Below, piece by piece: positions 38,220-46,587 of a stretch of DNA of 64,000 nucleotides. The stretch's first letter is position 1. Each line of letters begins with the position of its first letter. Made by a program: the position numbers and the translations under genes. Source of the stretch: Avipropionibacterium sp050157065 (GTDB lineage: Bacteria > Actinomycetota > Actinomycetes > Propionibacteriales > Propionibacteriaceae); assembly GCA_050157065.1 (NCBI GenBank), contig CP189573.1; one strand, 5' to 3'. The notes under the pieces were generated by a model, which ran no database searches, was not told where the DNA came from, and worked only from the letters and a program-made list of their open reading frames with translations.

Positions 38220-39806
38220 TCAGTCCTCCAGTTGGGCGATCCCGGCGCGGCCGGCCTCGACGTACGCCTTGGCGCGGCTGCTGACCGTACCGTCGGGTGT
38301 CGTCACCTTGTCGATCACCCGGTAGTCGGTCACCAGCTCGGTGTCGGTGACGTGGCACACCTGGTAGCCGCGCTGCTTGTTGTGGAACTTCATGTACGGG
38401 TTCTCCGCCAGCCACACCTTGCCCAGGTCGTCGTTGTCCGACCCGTTGCCCCCTGAGCTGATCGAGGTGCCCAGGAACTCCGCCCCCACCAGGGCCGAGT
38501 TCTCGTCGCGGAAGTCGGCCAACAGGTCGCCGGCGACACTGCGGTGGGCGTCCCCGGTCACCACGACGAAGTTCTCGATCTCACGCTCGGCGAGCCCGGC
38601 GAACAGCCGCTGCCGGGCACCGGCGTAGTTGGCCCAGGTGTCGGTGCTGTAGCGCTCGCCCGGACCGGCGGTGTGGTCGGAGTCGCTCATGTACACCTGG
38701 TTGCCGAGCACCTTCCAGCGGGCGTCGGTGCTGCTCCACCCGTCCAGCAACCACTGTTCCTGCTCGGCCCCCAACATCTGCCGCTCCGGGTCCCACCGGG
38801 CCTCGCACGGCTCCTCACAGTCGAGCAGCTGGTAGTCGCGGTAGCGGCGGGTGTCGAGTACGTCGAGCTGCAGCAGGCTGCCGTAGTGGAACCGGCGGTA
38901 CAGCTGCATCTGGGTGCCGACCGGCCGGGACGCCTTGCGCAGCGGCATGTTCTCCCAGTACGCCCGGTAGGCCGCCTCGAGCCGGAGCCGGAACACGGCC
39001 GGGTCCTGGTCGGGCTCGGAGTCGGGCTGCGAGCGTTCCCCGGCCCAGTTGTTCTCCACCTCGTGGTCGTCCATGATCACCACCCACGGGGCGTGGGCGT
39101 GGGCGGCCTGCAGGTCGGGGTCGGTGTGGTACTGCGCGTACCGCAGCCGGTAGTCGGCCAAGCTGTTGATCTCGTGCGTCGGCAGGTGCTTGCGGCCGAT
39201 CCTGCCGCCACCTCCGCCCTCGTAGATGTAGTCACCCAGGTGCACCACCAGGTCGAGGTCCTGGGTGGCCATGTCGGCGAAGGCGGTGAAGTGGCCCTCC
39301 GGGTAGTTCTGGCAACTGGCGAAGGCGAACGAGGTCTTGTTGACCGCGGCGCCGCGGGCCGGGGTGGTGACCGCGCGGCCCACCGGGGAGTACGCGGTCC
39401 CCTCGGCGGTGCCGGGCACCCGGAACCGGTACCAGTACTCGCGGCCCGGCTCCAGTCCGGTCACGTCGACGTGCACCGAGTGCCCCCACTCCGGGGTGGC
39501 CACCTCCGTACCGCGGCGGACGATCCGGCGGAAGCCCTCGTCGGCGGCCACCTCGTACTGCACCGGGACCGGACGGCCGGGCATCCCACCGGAGGAGTCG
39601 AGGGCCAGCGGCTCCGGGGCGAGCCGCGTCCACAGGGCGAAGCCGTCGGGCCACGGGTCACCACTGGCCACACCCAGGGTGAACGGGTCCGACGGCACCC
39701 GGCCGGCTCCGTTGGCGATGCTGGGGGCCACCGCCAGCGTCAGGCCGGCGGTCGCCAGGCCACCCGCGGCCAGTAGGGAGCGGCGCGACAGGGTCGTCTT
39801 GGTCAT
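38220..39806 (-). CDS. phoD: Alkaline phosphatase D, Tat-exported
   Basis: 528 residues. The N-terminus TKTTLSRRSLLAAGG is a twin-arginine signal with cleavage expected after SIANGA. An N-terminal PhoD_N Fn3-like domain (LGVASGDPWPDGFALWTRLA) is followed by the metallophosphatase core: VHLGDYIYEGGGG near residue 190, MDDHEVENNWAGE near 245, and VVTGDAHRSVAGDL near 425. PhoD enzymes use Fe and Ca to cleave phosphodiesters and monoesters such as teichoic acids or nucleotides outside the cell. A GAGGAG site lies 7 bases before ATG 39806; the frame is open further upstream into non-coding repeats. Confidence 0.9.
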   Translation of the reverse strand: MTKTTLSRRSLLAAGGLATAGLTLAVAPSIANGAGRVPSDPFTLGVASGDPWPDGFALWTRLAPEPLALDSSGGMPGRPVPVQYEVAADEGFRRIVRRGTEVATPEWGHSVHVDVTGLEPGREYWYRFRVPGTAEGTAYSPVGRAVTTPARGAAVNKTSFAFASCQNYPEGHFTAFADMATQDLDLVVHLGDYIYEGGGGGRIGRKHLPTHEINSLADYRLRYAQYHTDPDLQAAHAHAPWVVIMDDHEVENNWAGERSQPDSEPDQDPAVFRLRLEAAYRAYWENMPLRKASRPVGTQMQLYRRFHYGSLLQLDVLDTRRYRDYQLLDCEEPCEARWDPERQMLGAEQEQWLLDGWSSTDARWKVLGNQVYMSDSDHTAGPGERYSTDTWANYAGARQRLFAGLAEREIENFVVVTGDAHRSVAGDLLADFRDENSALVGAEFLGTSISSGGNGSDNDDLGKVWLAENPYMKFHNKQRGYQVCHVTDTELVTDYRVIDKVTTPDGTVSSRAKAYVEAGRAGIAQLED

Positions 39807-39960
39807 GGAGGTCTCCTCGACGTGTCGGGTCCGGGGCCGCGGGACTGCGGCCGGCAGGAGCGGAAGCCCGGTCCTGCCCATGCCTACCGCTGCGCTGCCG
39901 TCGAACTGGTCGGTATCGGACAGACTTCACCTCGCGTTCATCCCGGAGGTCATCACGTCC

Positions 39961-40038
39961 CTCGGGCTTGTCGCCATGGTCTCGGGTTGTCGCCACGTCC
40001 TCGGGCTTGCGGCCACGTCCTCGGGTTGTCGCCACGTC
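39961..40038. repeat. Four tandem about 20-bp repeats
   Basis: Four units of the form CTCGGGYTTGTCGCCACGTC occur at 39961, 39981, 40000 and 40020, alternating 20 and 19 bases. They lie in the gene-free stretch upstream of phoD. No promoter motif is embedded. Confidence 0.7.
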
Positions 40039-40140
40039 TCTGGGGCCCCACCTCAGGCTCCTCAGGCTCCTGAGCTCCACCCTCACGCTCCGCGAAGCTT
40101 GCCGAGTGGCCGGGTGGATGTGTCTGGGGCCGCGTCCGGC

Positions 40141-40232
40141 CGGCGGACATGACGTCCCGCCCCGGCCGGTCCCCCTCGCTGGCTCGGGGGAGCCGGCCCA
40201 ACGCCCGACCCACCCAGACGTCATGTCCGCCG
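40141..40232. repeat. Long inverted repeat with nested hairpin
   Basis: CGGCGGACATGACGTC at 40141-40156 is perfectly inverted at 40217-40232. The 60-base interior contains a second stem (GGTCCCCC region with GGGGGAGCC). The whole could form a cruciform or a structured RNA. It sits just before the 31-bp array. Confidence 0.7.
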
Positions 40233-40285
40233 GCCGAACGCTCGGTGCCCACGGGCCTGTTGGGTGGTGGGAATGGTCCCTGGGG

Positions 40286-40980
40286 GTCGAGGGGGCAGTT
40301 GGAGAGGGGCCCGGGTGTCGAGTGGGCAGTTGGAGGGGTGGCCTCGCGTCGAGTGGGCAGTTGGAGGGGTGGCCTCGCGTCGAGTGGGCAGTTGGAGAGG
40401 TGGCCTCGCGTCGAGCGGGCAGTTGGAGGGGTGGATCTGGGCTGCGGGCCTCGCCGAGTGTCCTCTCGGTGCGGGTCGGCTGTCCGGGTGGTGTGGGTGT
40501 GGCCTGCTGGGCCCTTCGCTGGCCTGGCCCGCCATCGACGGGGCGGTTGGAGAGGGCCCCGGGCGTCGAGGGGGCGGTTGGAGAGGGCCCCGGGTGTCGA
40601 GTGGGCAGTTGGAGAGGTGGCCTCGCGTCGAGCGGGCAGTTGGAGGGGTGGATCTGGGCTGCGGGCCTCGCCGAGTGACCTCTCGGTGCGGTTCAGCTGT
40701 CCGGATCGTGTCAGCGTGCCCTGCTGGGCCCTTCGCTGGCCTGGGCTGCCGTCGATGGGGCGGTTGGAGAGGTGCCGGGGTGTCGAGGGGGCGGTTGGAG
40801 AGGTGCCGGGGTGTCGAGGGGGCGGTTGGAGAGGGGCCCGGGTGTCGAGTGGGCAGTTGGAGTGGGGCCCGGGTGTCGAGTGGGCAGTTGGAGGGGTGGA
40901 TCTGGGCTGCGGGCCTCGCCGAGTGTCCTCTCGGTGCGGTTCGGCTGTCCGGGTGGTGTGGGCGGGCCCTGCTGAGCGTC
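40286..40980. repeat. Higher-order tandem array, 14 units of 31 bp in three blocks
   Basis: Units begin GTCGAGTGGGCAGTTGGAG and are exactly 31 bases. They start at 40286, 40317, 40348, 40379, 40410, then 40534, 40565, 40596, 40627, then 40751, 40782, 40813, 40844 and 40875. Each block ends in a conserved about 100-base tail beginning GTGGATCTGGGCTGCGGGCC (from about 40431, 40648 and 40896). Unit variants (GGGGGCGG, GTGGGCAG; ends CCTCGC or CCCGGGT) are distributed in the same order in the blocks, so the blocks arose by duplication. A 31-base period is not a multiple of three, so it does not encode a peptide repeat. No unique spacers are present, so it is not CRISPR. Confidence 0.85.
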
Positions 40981-40990
40981 CCGCGGGTGG

Positions 40991-41218
40991 TCAGTGGCGG
41001 CGGGGTGGTGGCGGCGGGATCGGCTTGGCAGCGACGATGTCGGTGAGCCGTACGACGTGGTCGTGGCCGTGGCGGTCGGTGACCACCAGGTCGTCCTCGC
41101 CGAAGGCCTGCAGGATCCCGAGTACGTCGGTCGCGCGGCCGTCGGGGATCCGGTGCCGTACGACGACCCGGGAGCCGACGTCGGCGGGTCCGAGGCGGGG
41201 CGTACGGCGATCTGGCAC
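40991..41218 (-). CDS. Small SH3-like protein, probably the N-terminal domain of a truncated GNAT gene
   Basis: 75 residues from GTG 41218. GSRVVVRHRIPDGRATDVLG, LVVTDRHGHDHVV and DIVAAKPIPP match the about 60-residue beta-barrel that precedes the acetyltransferase domain in Rv0428c-type GNAT proteins. In those proteins the catalytic part follows directly. Here a His/Arg/Pro tail and a stop come at once, and the 31-bp array occupies the DNA where that part would lie. It may be a functional stand-alone domain or a truncated gene. It is divergent from fdxA. Confidence 0.5.
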   Translation of the reverse strand: MPDRRTPRLGPADVGSRVVVRHRIPDGRATDVLGILQAFGEDDLVVTDRHGHDHVVRLTDIVAAKPIPPPPPRRH

Positions 41219-41282
41219 AGCTCACGATAACCCCGGCCATCCAGCCGGTCGGCCCGCCACCCAGCTGCTTCACGGTCCGCCG

Positions 41283-41425
41283 TGGGACGTCTCGACGAGC
41301 TCGACGTGCGTTCTGGCGTCTCGACGGGCTCGGCGGGCGTCTCGACGAGCTCACGGATGCCTCGACGGATGCCTCGACGGGCGGGTCGACGAACTCGACG
41401 GGCGCTGGGGGCGGGTCGACAGGCC
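41283..41425. repeat. Cluster of CTCGACGAGCTCGACG-type repeats
   Basis: The 331-base gap between the SH3-like gene and fdxA holds about eight degenerate units, such as GTCTCGACGAGCTCGACGTG, GTCTCGACGGGCTCGGCGGG and two direct GATGCCTCGACG units. The remainder up to 41530 shows nothing I can name apart from possible promoter sequence for fdxA. Confidence 0.7.
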
Positions 41426-41548
41426 GGGGGTGACCACCAATCGGCGGACCGGTGGTGCGTTGCCCAAGGTCTCGGGGGATACTGGCTGGGATCCCTCCGG
41501 TGGGGAGGCACGCGCCCTGAACCGGACGTAGCAATGAAGGAGACCCTC

Positions 41549-41875
41549 GTGACGTACGTCATCGCGCAGCCCTGTGTGGACCTCAAGGACCTCGCCTGCG
41601 TCGAGGAATGTCCGGTGGACTGCATCTACGAAGGCAAGCGGATGCTCTACATCCACCCCGACGAGTGCGTCGACTGTGGTGCGTGTGAGCCGGTCTGCCC
41701 CGTGGACGCCATCTACTACGAGGACGACCTGCCCGAGGACCAGGCGCCGTTCTACGACGCCAACGTGCACTTCTTCGACGACCTGGGTTCGCCCGGCGGC
41801 GCCTCGAAGCTCGGTGTCACCGACGCCGACCACCCGATCGTCGCCGCGCTGCCGCCGCAGGAGCACGACGAGTGA
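41549..41875 (+). CDS. fdxA: 7Fe ferredoxin FdxA (3Fe-4S plus 4Fe-4S)
   Basis: 108 residues, the standard length. CVDLKDLACVEECPVDC binds the 3Fe-4S cluster and the last Cys of the second. CVDCGACEPVCPVDAIYYED binds the 4Fe-4S cluster. The acidic C-terminal half (LPEDQAPFYDANVHFFDDLG) is typical of actinobacterial FdxA. It is a small electron carrier, in actinobacteria often serving cytochromes P450 or redox stress. GTG 41549 is preceded by AAGGAG with 11 bases spacing and gives the family's TYVIAQPCVD start. It overlaps dapC, reproducing the conserved fdxA-dapC pair. Confidence 0.93.
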   Translation: MTYVIAQPCVDLKDLACVEECPVDCIYEGKRMLYIHPDECVDCGACEPVCPVDAIYYEDDLPEDQAPFYDANVHFFDDLGSPGGASKLGVTDADHPIVAALPPQEHDE

Positions 41876-42975
41876 TGTCGGACCGGCCGGGTGTCGGGGC
41901 GAGCCTGCCCGACTTCCCCTGGGACAGCCTGGCCGGAGCCGGCGCGGTCGCCCGCGCCCATCCTGACGGCATCGTCAACCTGTCGGTCGGCACCCCGGTC
42001 GACCCGACGCCGGAGCTCGGTCAGCGAGCCCTGACCGAGGCTGCCGACAGCCCGGGCTACCCGACCACGATCGGTACGCCTGAGTTGCGGGCCGCCATGG
42101 TCGGCTACCTCCGGGACCGATGGGCGGCGACCGAGCTGACCGAGGCCGGGGTGCTGCCGGTGATCGGGACCAAGGAACTCGTGGCCTGGTTGCCGATCCT
42201 GCTCGGGCTGCGCGCCGATGACACCGTGATGTACCCGTCGGTGGCCTACCCGACGTACGCGGTGGGCGCCCAACTCGCCGGGTGCCGCGGGGTCGCCGCG
42301 GACGGCGGCGACGCCGTACGGGAGCACCGGCCGGCGCTGCTGTGGCTCAACTCGCCGTCCAATCCGACCGGGCAGGTGCTCGACGCCGATGAACTCGCCG
42401 ACGTGGTGGCCGCCGCGCGGGAGGTCGGCGCGGTGGTGGCCTCCGACGAGTGCTACGGCGAGTTCGGCTGGGAGGCCGAGCCGGTCTCGGTGCTCGACGC
42501 CCGGGTCAACGGCGGGTCGTACGAGGGCCTGCTCGCCATCCACTCGCTGTCGAAGCGGTCCAACCTGGCCGGCTACCGCGCCGGACTGGTCGGCGGGGAC
42601 GCGGCGCTGGTGGGCGACCTGACCCAGGCTCGCAAGCACCTCGGGATGATGGTGTCGGCGCCGGTGCAGGCCGCGATGGCCGCCCTGCTCGCCGACCAGT
42701 CCCACGTGGCGGAGCAGCGACGGCGGTACGCGGGGCGCCGGCAGCTGCTGCGGCCGGCCCTGGAACGGGCCGGGTTCCGGATCGACCACGCCGAGGCGGG
42801 CCTGTACCTGTGGGCGACGCGGCAGGAGGACTGTCGCGCCAGTGTCGACTGGTTCGCCGAGCGCGGCATCCTGGTCGCGCCCGGGGACTTCTACGGCACC
42901 TCCGCCGGGCAACACGTCCGGATCGCGCTGACCGCCACCGACGAACGGATCGACGCCGCCGCATCCCGGCTGTGA
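41872..42975 (+). CDS. dapC: Succinyldiaminopimelate transaminase DapC
   Basis: 367 residues, PLP-dependent aminotransferase class I. LSVGTPVDPTPELGQRAL near the start binds substrate. WLNSPSNPTGQVLDADEL near residue 160 and ASDECYGEFGWE near 190 form the cofactor pocket. IHSLSKRSNLAGYRAG near 225 contains the Schiff-base Lys. The enzyme transfers an amino group from glutamate to N-succinyl-2-amino-6-ketopimelate in the succinylase branch of DAP/lysine synthesis. Start is GTG 41872 or the immediately following ATG 41875; both overlap the fdxA stop. Confidence 0.9.
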   Translation: MMSDRPGVGASLPDFPWDSLAGAGAVARAHPDGIVNLSVGTPVDPTPELGQRALTEAADSPGYPTTIGTPELRAAMVGYLRDRWAATELTEAGVLPVIGTKELVAWLPILLGLRADDTVMYPSVAYPTYAVGAQLAGCRGVAADGGDAVREHRPALLWLNSPSNPTGQVLDADELADVVAAAREVGAVVASDECYGEFGWEAEPVSVLDARVNGGSYEGLLAIHSLSKRSNLAGYRAGLVGGDAALVGDLTQARKHLGMMVSAPVQAAMAALLADQSHVAEQRRRYAGRRQLLRPALERAGFRIDHAEAGLYLWATRQEDCRASVDWFAERGILVAPGDFYGTSAGQHVRIALTATDERIDAAASRL

Positions 42976-42997
42976 CGTCAGGGGCCGGGTGCTCGAA

Positions 42998-43092
42998 CCG
43001 GTCACGCGAGTCCAATCCGGTCCCGCGAGTCCAATCCGGTCCCGCGAGTCCAATCCGGTCACGCGAGTCCCATCCGGTCACGCGAGTCCAAT
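42998..43092. repeat. Five tandem 19-bp repeats after dapC
   Basis: CCGGTCACGCGAGTCCAAT is repeated at 42998, 43017, 43036, 43055 and 43074 with one or two changes. A degenerate sixth copy starts at 43093 and a fragment at 43114. They occupy the 305-base gap between dapC and the NagZ gene. The rest of the gap holds a promoter. Confidence 0.8.
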
Positions 43093-43166
43093 CCGGTCAC
43101 AGGGGGCCCCAATTCGGTCACACCGTGGCGTCGAGGTGTGGCTGACATGAACTTGTTCCGACGTTC

Positions 43167-43196
43167 TTGACCGGTGGCACTTTGGCTGGTTACGTT
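43167..43196 (+). promoter_or_regulatory. Candidate promoter of the NagZ-NamZ-AmiE cluster
   Basis: TTGACC at 43167-43172, an 18-base spacer and TACGTT at 43191-43196 resemble a housekeeping promoter. It lies 84 bases before the NagZ start. Confidence 0.5.
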
Positions 43197-43279
43197 CAGG
43201 GCGTCCGTCCGGCCGAAGGCGTCCCGGCACGGGCTCGAGCAACCCTCATCCCCCCGATGGATGCCGAACAGGAGTGCAG

Positions 43280-45094
43280 ATGAGCGTCACCGATCGCCCC
43301 GTCCCCTCGCACGACCGGATCGCACGCGCCGCGTTCCCACGTCGCCGTGTGCTGCAGGCCGGCCTCGCCGCCGCAGCCGGGGCCGCCGTACTGCAGACCA
43401 CCGCCCCCGCCGAGGCGGCGATGCGGCGCGAGGGCTGGATCCGCTCCCGGATCGCCCGGATGTCGGTGGAGCAGCAGGTGGGCCAGCTGTTCGTGATGCG
43501 GGTGTACGGCAACGACGCCACCGCATCCGACAACCGCAACATGAACGAGTACGGCGTCGCCAGCCCCGCCGAGATCGTCGCCAAGTACCACCTGGGTGGG
43601 GTGATCTACTTCGCCTGGGCCGACAACCTGCCGACCCCGGCCGCCGGAGCCAGGTTGAGCAACGGACTGCAGCGGGCCGCCCTGGCCGCGCCGGGCAAGG
43701 TCGCGGTGCCGCTGACCATCTCGACCGACCAGGAGACCGGGATCGTGGCGCGGATGCCCGACCCGGCGACCGTCTTCCCGGGGGCGATGGCACTGGGTGC
43801 CGGCCGCGACCCCGAGCTGACCTACGACACGTACGAGATCACCGGCGCCGAACTGCGGGCGGTCGGGGTGAACAACGACTACGCCCCGCTGGGCGACGTG
43901 AACGTCAACCCGGCCAACCCGGTGATCGGCGTGCGCAGCTTCTCCGCCGACCCGGCGTTGGTGGCCGAGCTGCTCGTGGCCGGGGTCAACGGGTTGCAGT
44001 CACAACAGGTCAGCGCGACCGCCAAGCACTTCCCCGGGCACGGCGACACCGACGTCGACTCCCACACCGGGTTCCCGGTCATCCACCACACCCGTGAGGA
44101 GTGGGAGACGATCGACGCGCCCCCGTTCCGGGCCGCCGTCGAGGCCGGGATCGACGCGATCATGACCGCCCACATCAATGTGCCGGCACTCGACCCGTCC
44201 GGTGATCCCGCCACCCTCAGCAAGCCGATCATCACCGACATCCTGCGCGGTGAGCTGGGATTCACCGGCGTCGTGGTCACCGACTCGCTCGGCATGGCCG
44301 GCGTCCGGGAGAAGTACGGGGACGCCGAGGTCGCGATCCGGGCCGTCGAGGCCGGCGTCGACCAGCTGCTGAACACCCCGGCCGCCGACGTGCAGTACAA
44401 CGCGGTGCTCGACGCCGTACGGTCGGGCCGGATCAGCCGCCGCCGGCTCGACGAGTCGCTGGTGCGGATCCTCGGCATGAAGTACGACCGTGGCCTCCAC
44501 CGCGACCCGTTCGTCGACGAATCGGCGGTCGACGAGATCGTCGGCAACGCGACCCACAAGGCGCGTGCCCAGGAGATCGCCGACCAGACGATCACGCTGC
44601 TCCGCGACGACGCCGACCTGGTGCCACTGCCGGCTGGTGAGGTGCTGGTCACCGGCTACGGTGACACCACCACGGTCAACCTGGCGGCCAGCCTGAGTGA
44701 TCATGGCCATCCGGCGCAGGCGTTCGTCACCGGCAGCTCGCCGTCGCAGACGCTGATCAACTCGGCGGTGACCCGGTCGGCGGCTGCCGCGGTGACCGTC
44801 GTACTGACCTATGGTGCCGACACCAACACCGCCCAACAGCAGCTGCTGCAGGCGTTGCGCGACGCCGGCCGCAAGGTGGTCGTGGTCGCGGTGCGGAACC
44901 CGTACGACATCGCCGGACTGGGGGACACCCCCACCTACCTGGCCACCTACTCGTGGCTGTCGGTGTCGACCGAGGCGCTGGCCAAGGTGTTGGCCGGCGA
45001 GATCCCCGCGGCCGGCCGGTTGCCGGTGAGCATCCCGAGCCAGGCCGACCCCGACACCGAGTTGTTCGGGTTCGGCGCCGGGATGGACAACTGA
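43280..45094 (+). CDS. nagZ: Exported beta-N-acetylglucosaminidase NagZ (GH3)
   Basis: 604 residues. The N-terminal FPRRRVLQAGLAAAAGAAVL is a Tat signal. The GH3 barrel has AKHFPGHGDTDVDSH near residue 249 (the His-Asp catalytic dyad loop specific to NagZ) and the nucleophile Asp in VVVTDSLGMAGV at about residue 335. A complete C-terminal alpha/beta domain is present, as in Bacillus subtilis NagZ and unlike short proteobacterial NagZ. It removes GlcNAc from the non-reducing ends of cell-wall fragments. GGAG is 5 bases before ATG 43280. It is the first gene of a three-gene, same-strand cluster with NamZ and AmiE-like products. Confidence 0.9.
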   Translation: MSVTDRPVPSHDRIARAAFPRRRVLQAGLAAAAGAAVLQTTAPAEAAMRREGWIRSRIARMSVEQQVGQLFVMRVYGNDATASDNRNMNEYGVASPAEIVAKYHLGGVIYFAWADNLPTPAAGARLSNGLQRAALAAPGKVAVPLTISTDQETGIVARMPDPATVFPGAMALGAGRDPELTYDTYEITGAELRAVGVNNDYAPLGDVNVNPANPVIGVRSFSADPALVAELLVAGVNGLQSQQVSATAKHFPGHGDTDVDSHTGFPVIHHTREEWETIDAPPFRAAVEAGIDAIMTAHINVPALDPSGDPATLSKPIITDILRGELGFTGVVVTDSLGMAGVREKYGDAEVAIRAVEAGVDQLLNTPAADVQYNAVLDAVRSGRISRRRLDESLVRILGMKYDRGLHRDPFVDESAVDEIVGNATHKARAQEIADQTITLLRDDADLVPLPAGEVLVTGYGDTTTVNLAASLSDHGHPAQAFVTGSSPSQTLINSAVTRSAAAAVTVVLTYGADTNTAQQQLLQALRDAGRKVVVVAVRNPYDIAGLGDTPTYLATYSWLSVSTEALAKVLAGEIPAAGRLPVSIPSQADPDTELFGFGAGMDN

Positions 45095-45223
45095 GTCCGG
45101 CCCGGACCACGCATCGTCCGGCCCACCTGATCGTCCGGCACGGCTGACATCCGTGGCCGGCAACGCATGTCCCTGCAAGCGAACACCCCTGACCCGACCA
45201 CCCGTACCGACCAGGAGTTGATC

Positions 45224-46585
45224 ATGACGAAGCCCACGCCAGACAGCCACGGCGACACCACCGCGCGTTCCGGCCACAGCGGGATCTCCCGCCGTGGGAT
45301 GCTGGCGGCCGCCGGCGCCGGTGCGGCCGTCACCGCCGGTGGCCTGCTGCCCGCGACGGCCCATGCGGCCCGCCCGGCCCAAGAACCCCGACAGACCGTC
45401 CGGCCCGGTGCCGACGTCGCCGCCGACGACGACTGGTCGGTGTTCGCCGGCCGCAAGATCGGCGTGATCACCAACCCGACCGGGATCGTACGGGACGGCC
45501 TGATCAGCATCGTCGACCAGATGCACGCCTCGGGCAAGGTGGACGTGGGTGCGGTGTTCGGTCCCGAGCACGGCTTCCGCGGCTCGGCCCAGGCCGGTGA
45601 GTCGGAGGACACCTACGTCGACGAGCGCACCGGGATCACCGTCTACGACGCGTACGGGGCGAACGCGGCCAAGTTCGAGACGTTCTACGCCGAGTCCGGG
45701 ATCGACACCGTCGTCTTCGACATCCAGGACGTCGGGGTGCGGTTCTACACCTACATCTGGACCATGTACGAGGCGATGATCGCCGCGATCCGCACCGGTG
45801 GGAAGACGTTCGTGGTGCTCGACCGGCCGAACCCGGTCGGCGGCACCCCGCACGGTGCGATGATGCGGGACGGCTTCACCTCCGGGGTGGGCAAGGACAA
45901 GATCCTGCAGGCGCACGGCATGACCGCCGGCGAGGTGGCCCGCTACTTCAACGGTGAGCTGATGGCCGAGGCGGCCGGTGGCCAGCTCGACGAGATCGAG
46001 GTGGTCAAGGTCGACGGCTGGTCGCCCGACATGCTGTTCGCCGAGACCGGCCTGACCTGGACGCTGCCCAGCCCCAACATGCCGACCCCCGACACCGCCC
46101 TGCTCTACTACGGCACCGGGCTGTTCGAGGCGACGAACATGTCGGAGGGCCGCGGCACCACCCGGCCGTTCGAGCTGATCGGCGCCCCGTACGCCGACCA
46201 TCGCTGGGCGACCACGCTGAACGAGCGCGACATCCCCGGCGTCGAGTTCCGCGAGGCCTACTTCAACCCGACGTTCTCCAAGCACGCCGGGGAGGTGTGC
46301 GCCGGGGTGCAGGTCCACATCATGGAGCCGCACGAGGTGAACTCGTTGCTGGTGGCGACGCACATGATGACCGCAGCCCGTGACCTGTACGACGACTTCG
46401 GCTGGCGTGCCCTCGACGGCGCCAACCCCGGCCGCTGGTTGGGGCTGCTCACCGGGTCGGACAAGTTCCAGCAGTTGTTCGAGGCCGGGGCCTCGGCCGA
46501 GCAGATCAGCCGCATGTGGCGAGCCGACGAGCGCAGCTTCGATCGGCAGCGTCGGCAGTACCTGCTCTACCCGCGGACCCGCTGA
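45224..46585 (+). CDS. namZ: Exported exo-beta-N-acetylmuramidase NamZ (DUF1343, GH171)
   Basis: 453 residues. Tat signal SGISRRGMLAAAGAGAAV with cleavage near AHA. The DUF1343 Rossmann-like domain shows KIGVITNPTGIVRDG near residue 78 and FGPEHGFRGSAQAGE near 112 (the conserved E/H). It also has FDIQDVGVRFYTYIWTMYEA near 165, DRPNPVGG near 200, SPNMPTPDTALLYYGTGLFE near 285 and EGRGTTRPFELIG. In B. subtilis this family (YbbC) releases terminal MurNAc from glycan chains exolytically. AGGAG precedes ATG 45224; the in-frame ATG at 45167 would disrupt the signal peptide. The order NagZ-NamZ-AmiE is the B. subtilis wall-recycling set. Confidence 0.88.
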   Translation: MTKPTPDSHGDTTARSGHSGISRRGMLAAAGAGAAVTAGGLLPATAHAARPAQEPRQTVRPGADVAADDDWSVFAGRKIGVITNPTGIVRDGLISIVDQMHASGKVDVGAVFGPEHGFRGSAQAGESEDTYVDERTGITVYDAYGANAAKFETFYAESGIDTVVFDIQDVGVRFYTYIWTMYEAMIAAIRTGGKTFVVLDRPNPVGGTPHGAMMRDGFTSGVGKDKILQAHGMTAGEVARYFNGELMAEAAGGQLDEIEVVKVDGWSPDMLFAETGLTWTLPSPNMPTPDTALLYYGTGLFEATNMSEGRGTTRPFELIGAPYADHRWATTLNERDIPGVEFREAYFNPTFSKHAGEVCAGVQVHIMEPHEVNSLLVATHMMTAARDLYDDFGWRALDGANPGRWLGLLTGSDKFQQLFEAGASAEQISRMWRADERSFDRQRRQYLLYPRTR

Positions 46586-46587
46586 TC

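Noticed and set aside
40286..40980. CRISPR array
   Set aside because: The repeats are contiguous with no unique spacers, and no cas genes are present.
40221..41534. Long Pro/Arg-rich open frame on the minus strand through the 31-bp array
   Set aside because: The unit length is not a multiple of three, so frames change at each unit. No start signal or domain; composition reflects the repeat.
42998..43092. CRISPR or integron-like repeats
   Set aside because: 19-bp units are directly adjacent without spacers and no recombinase is nearby.
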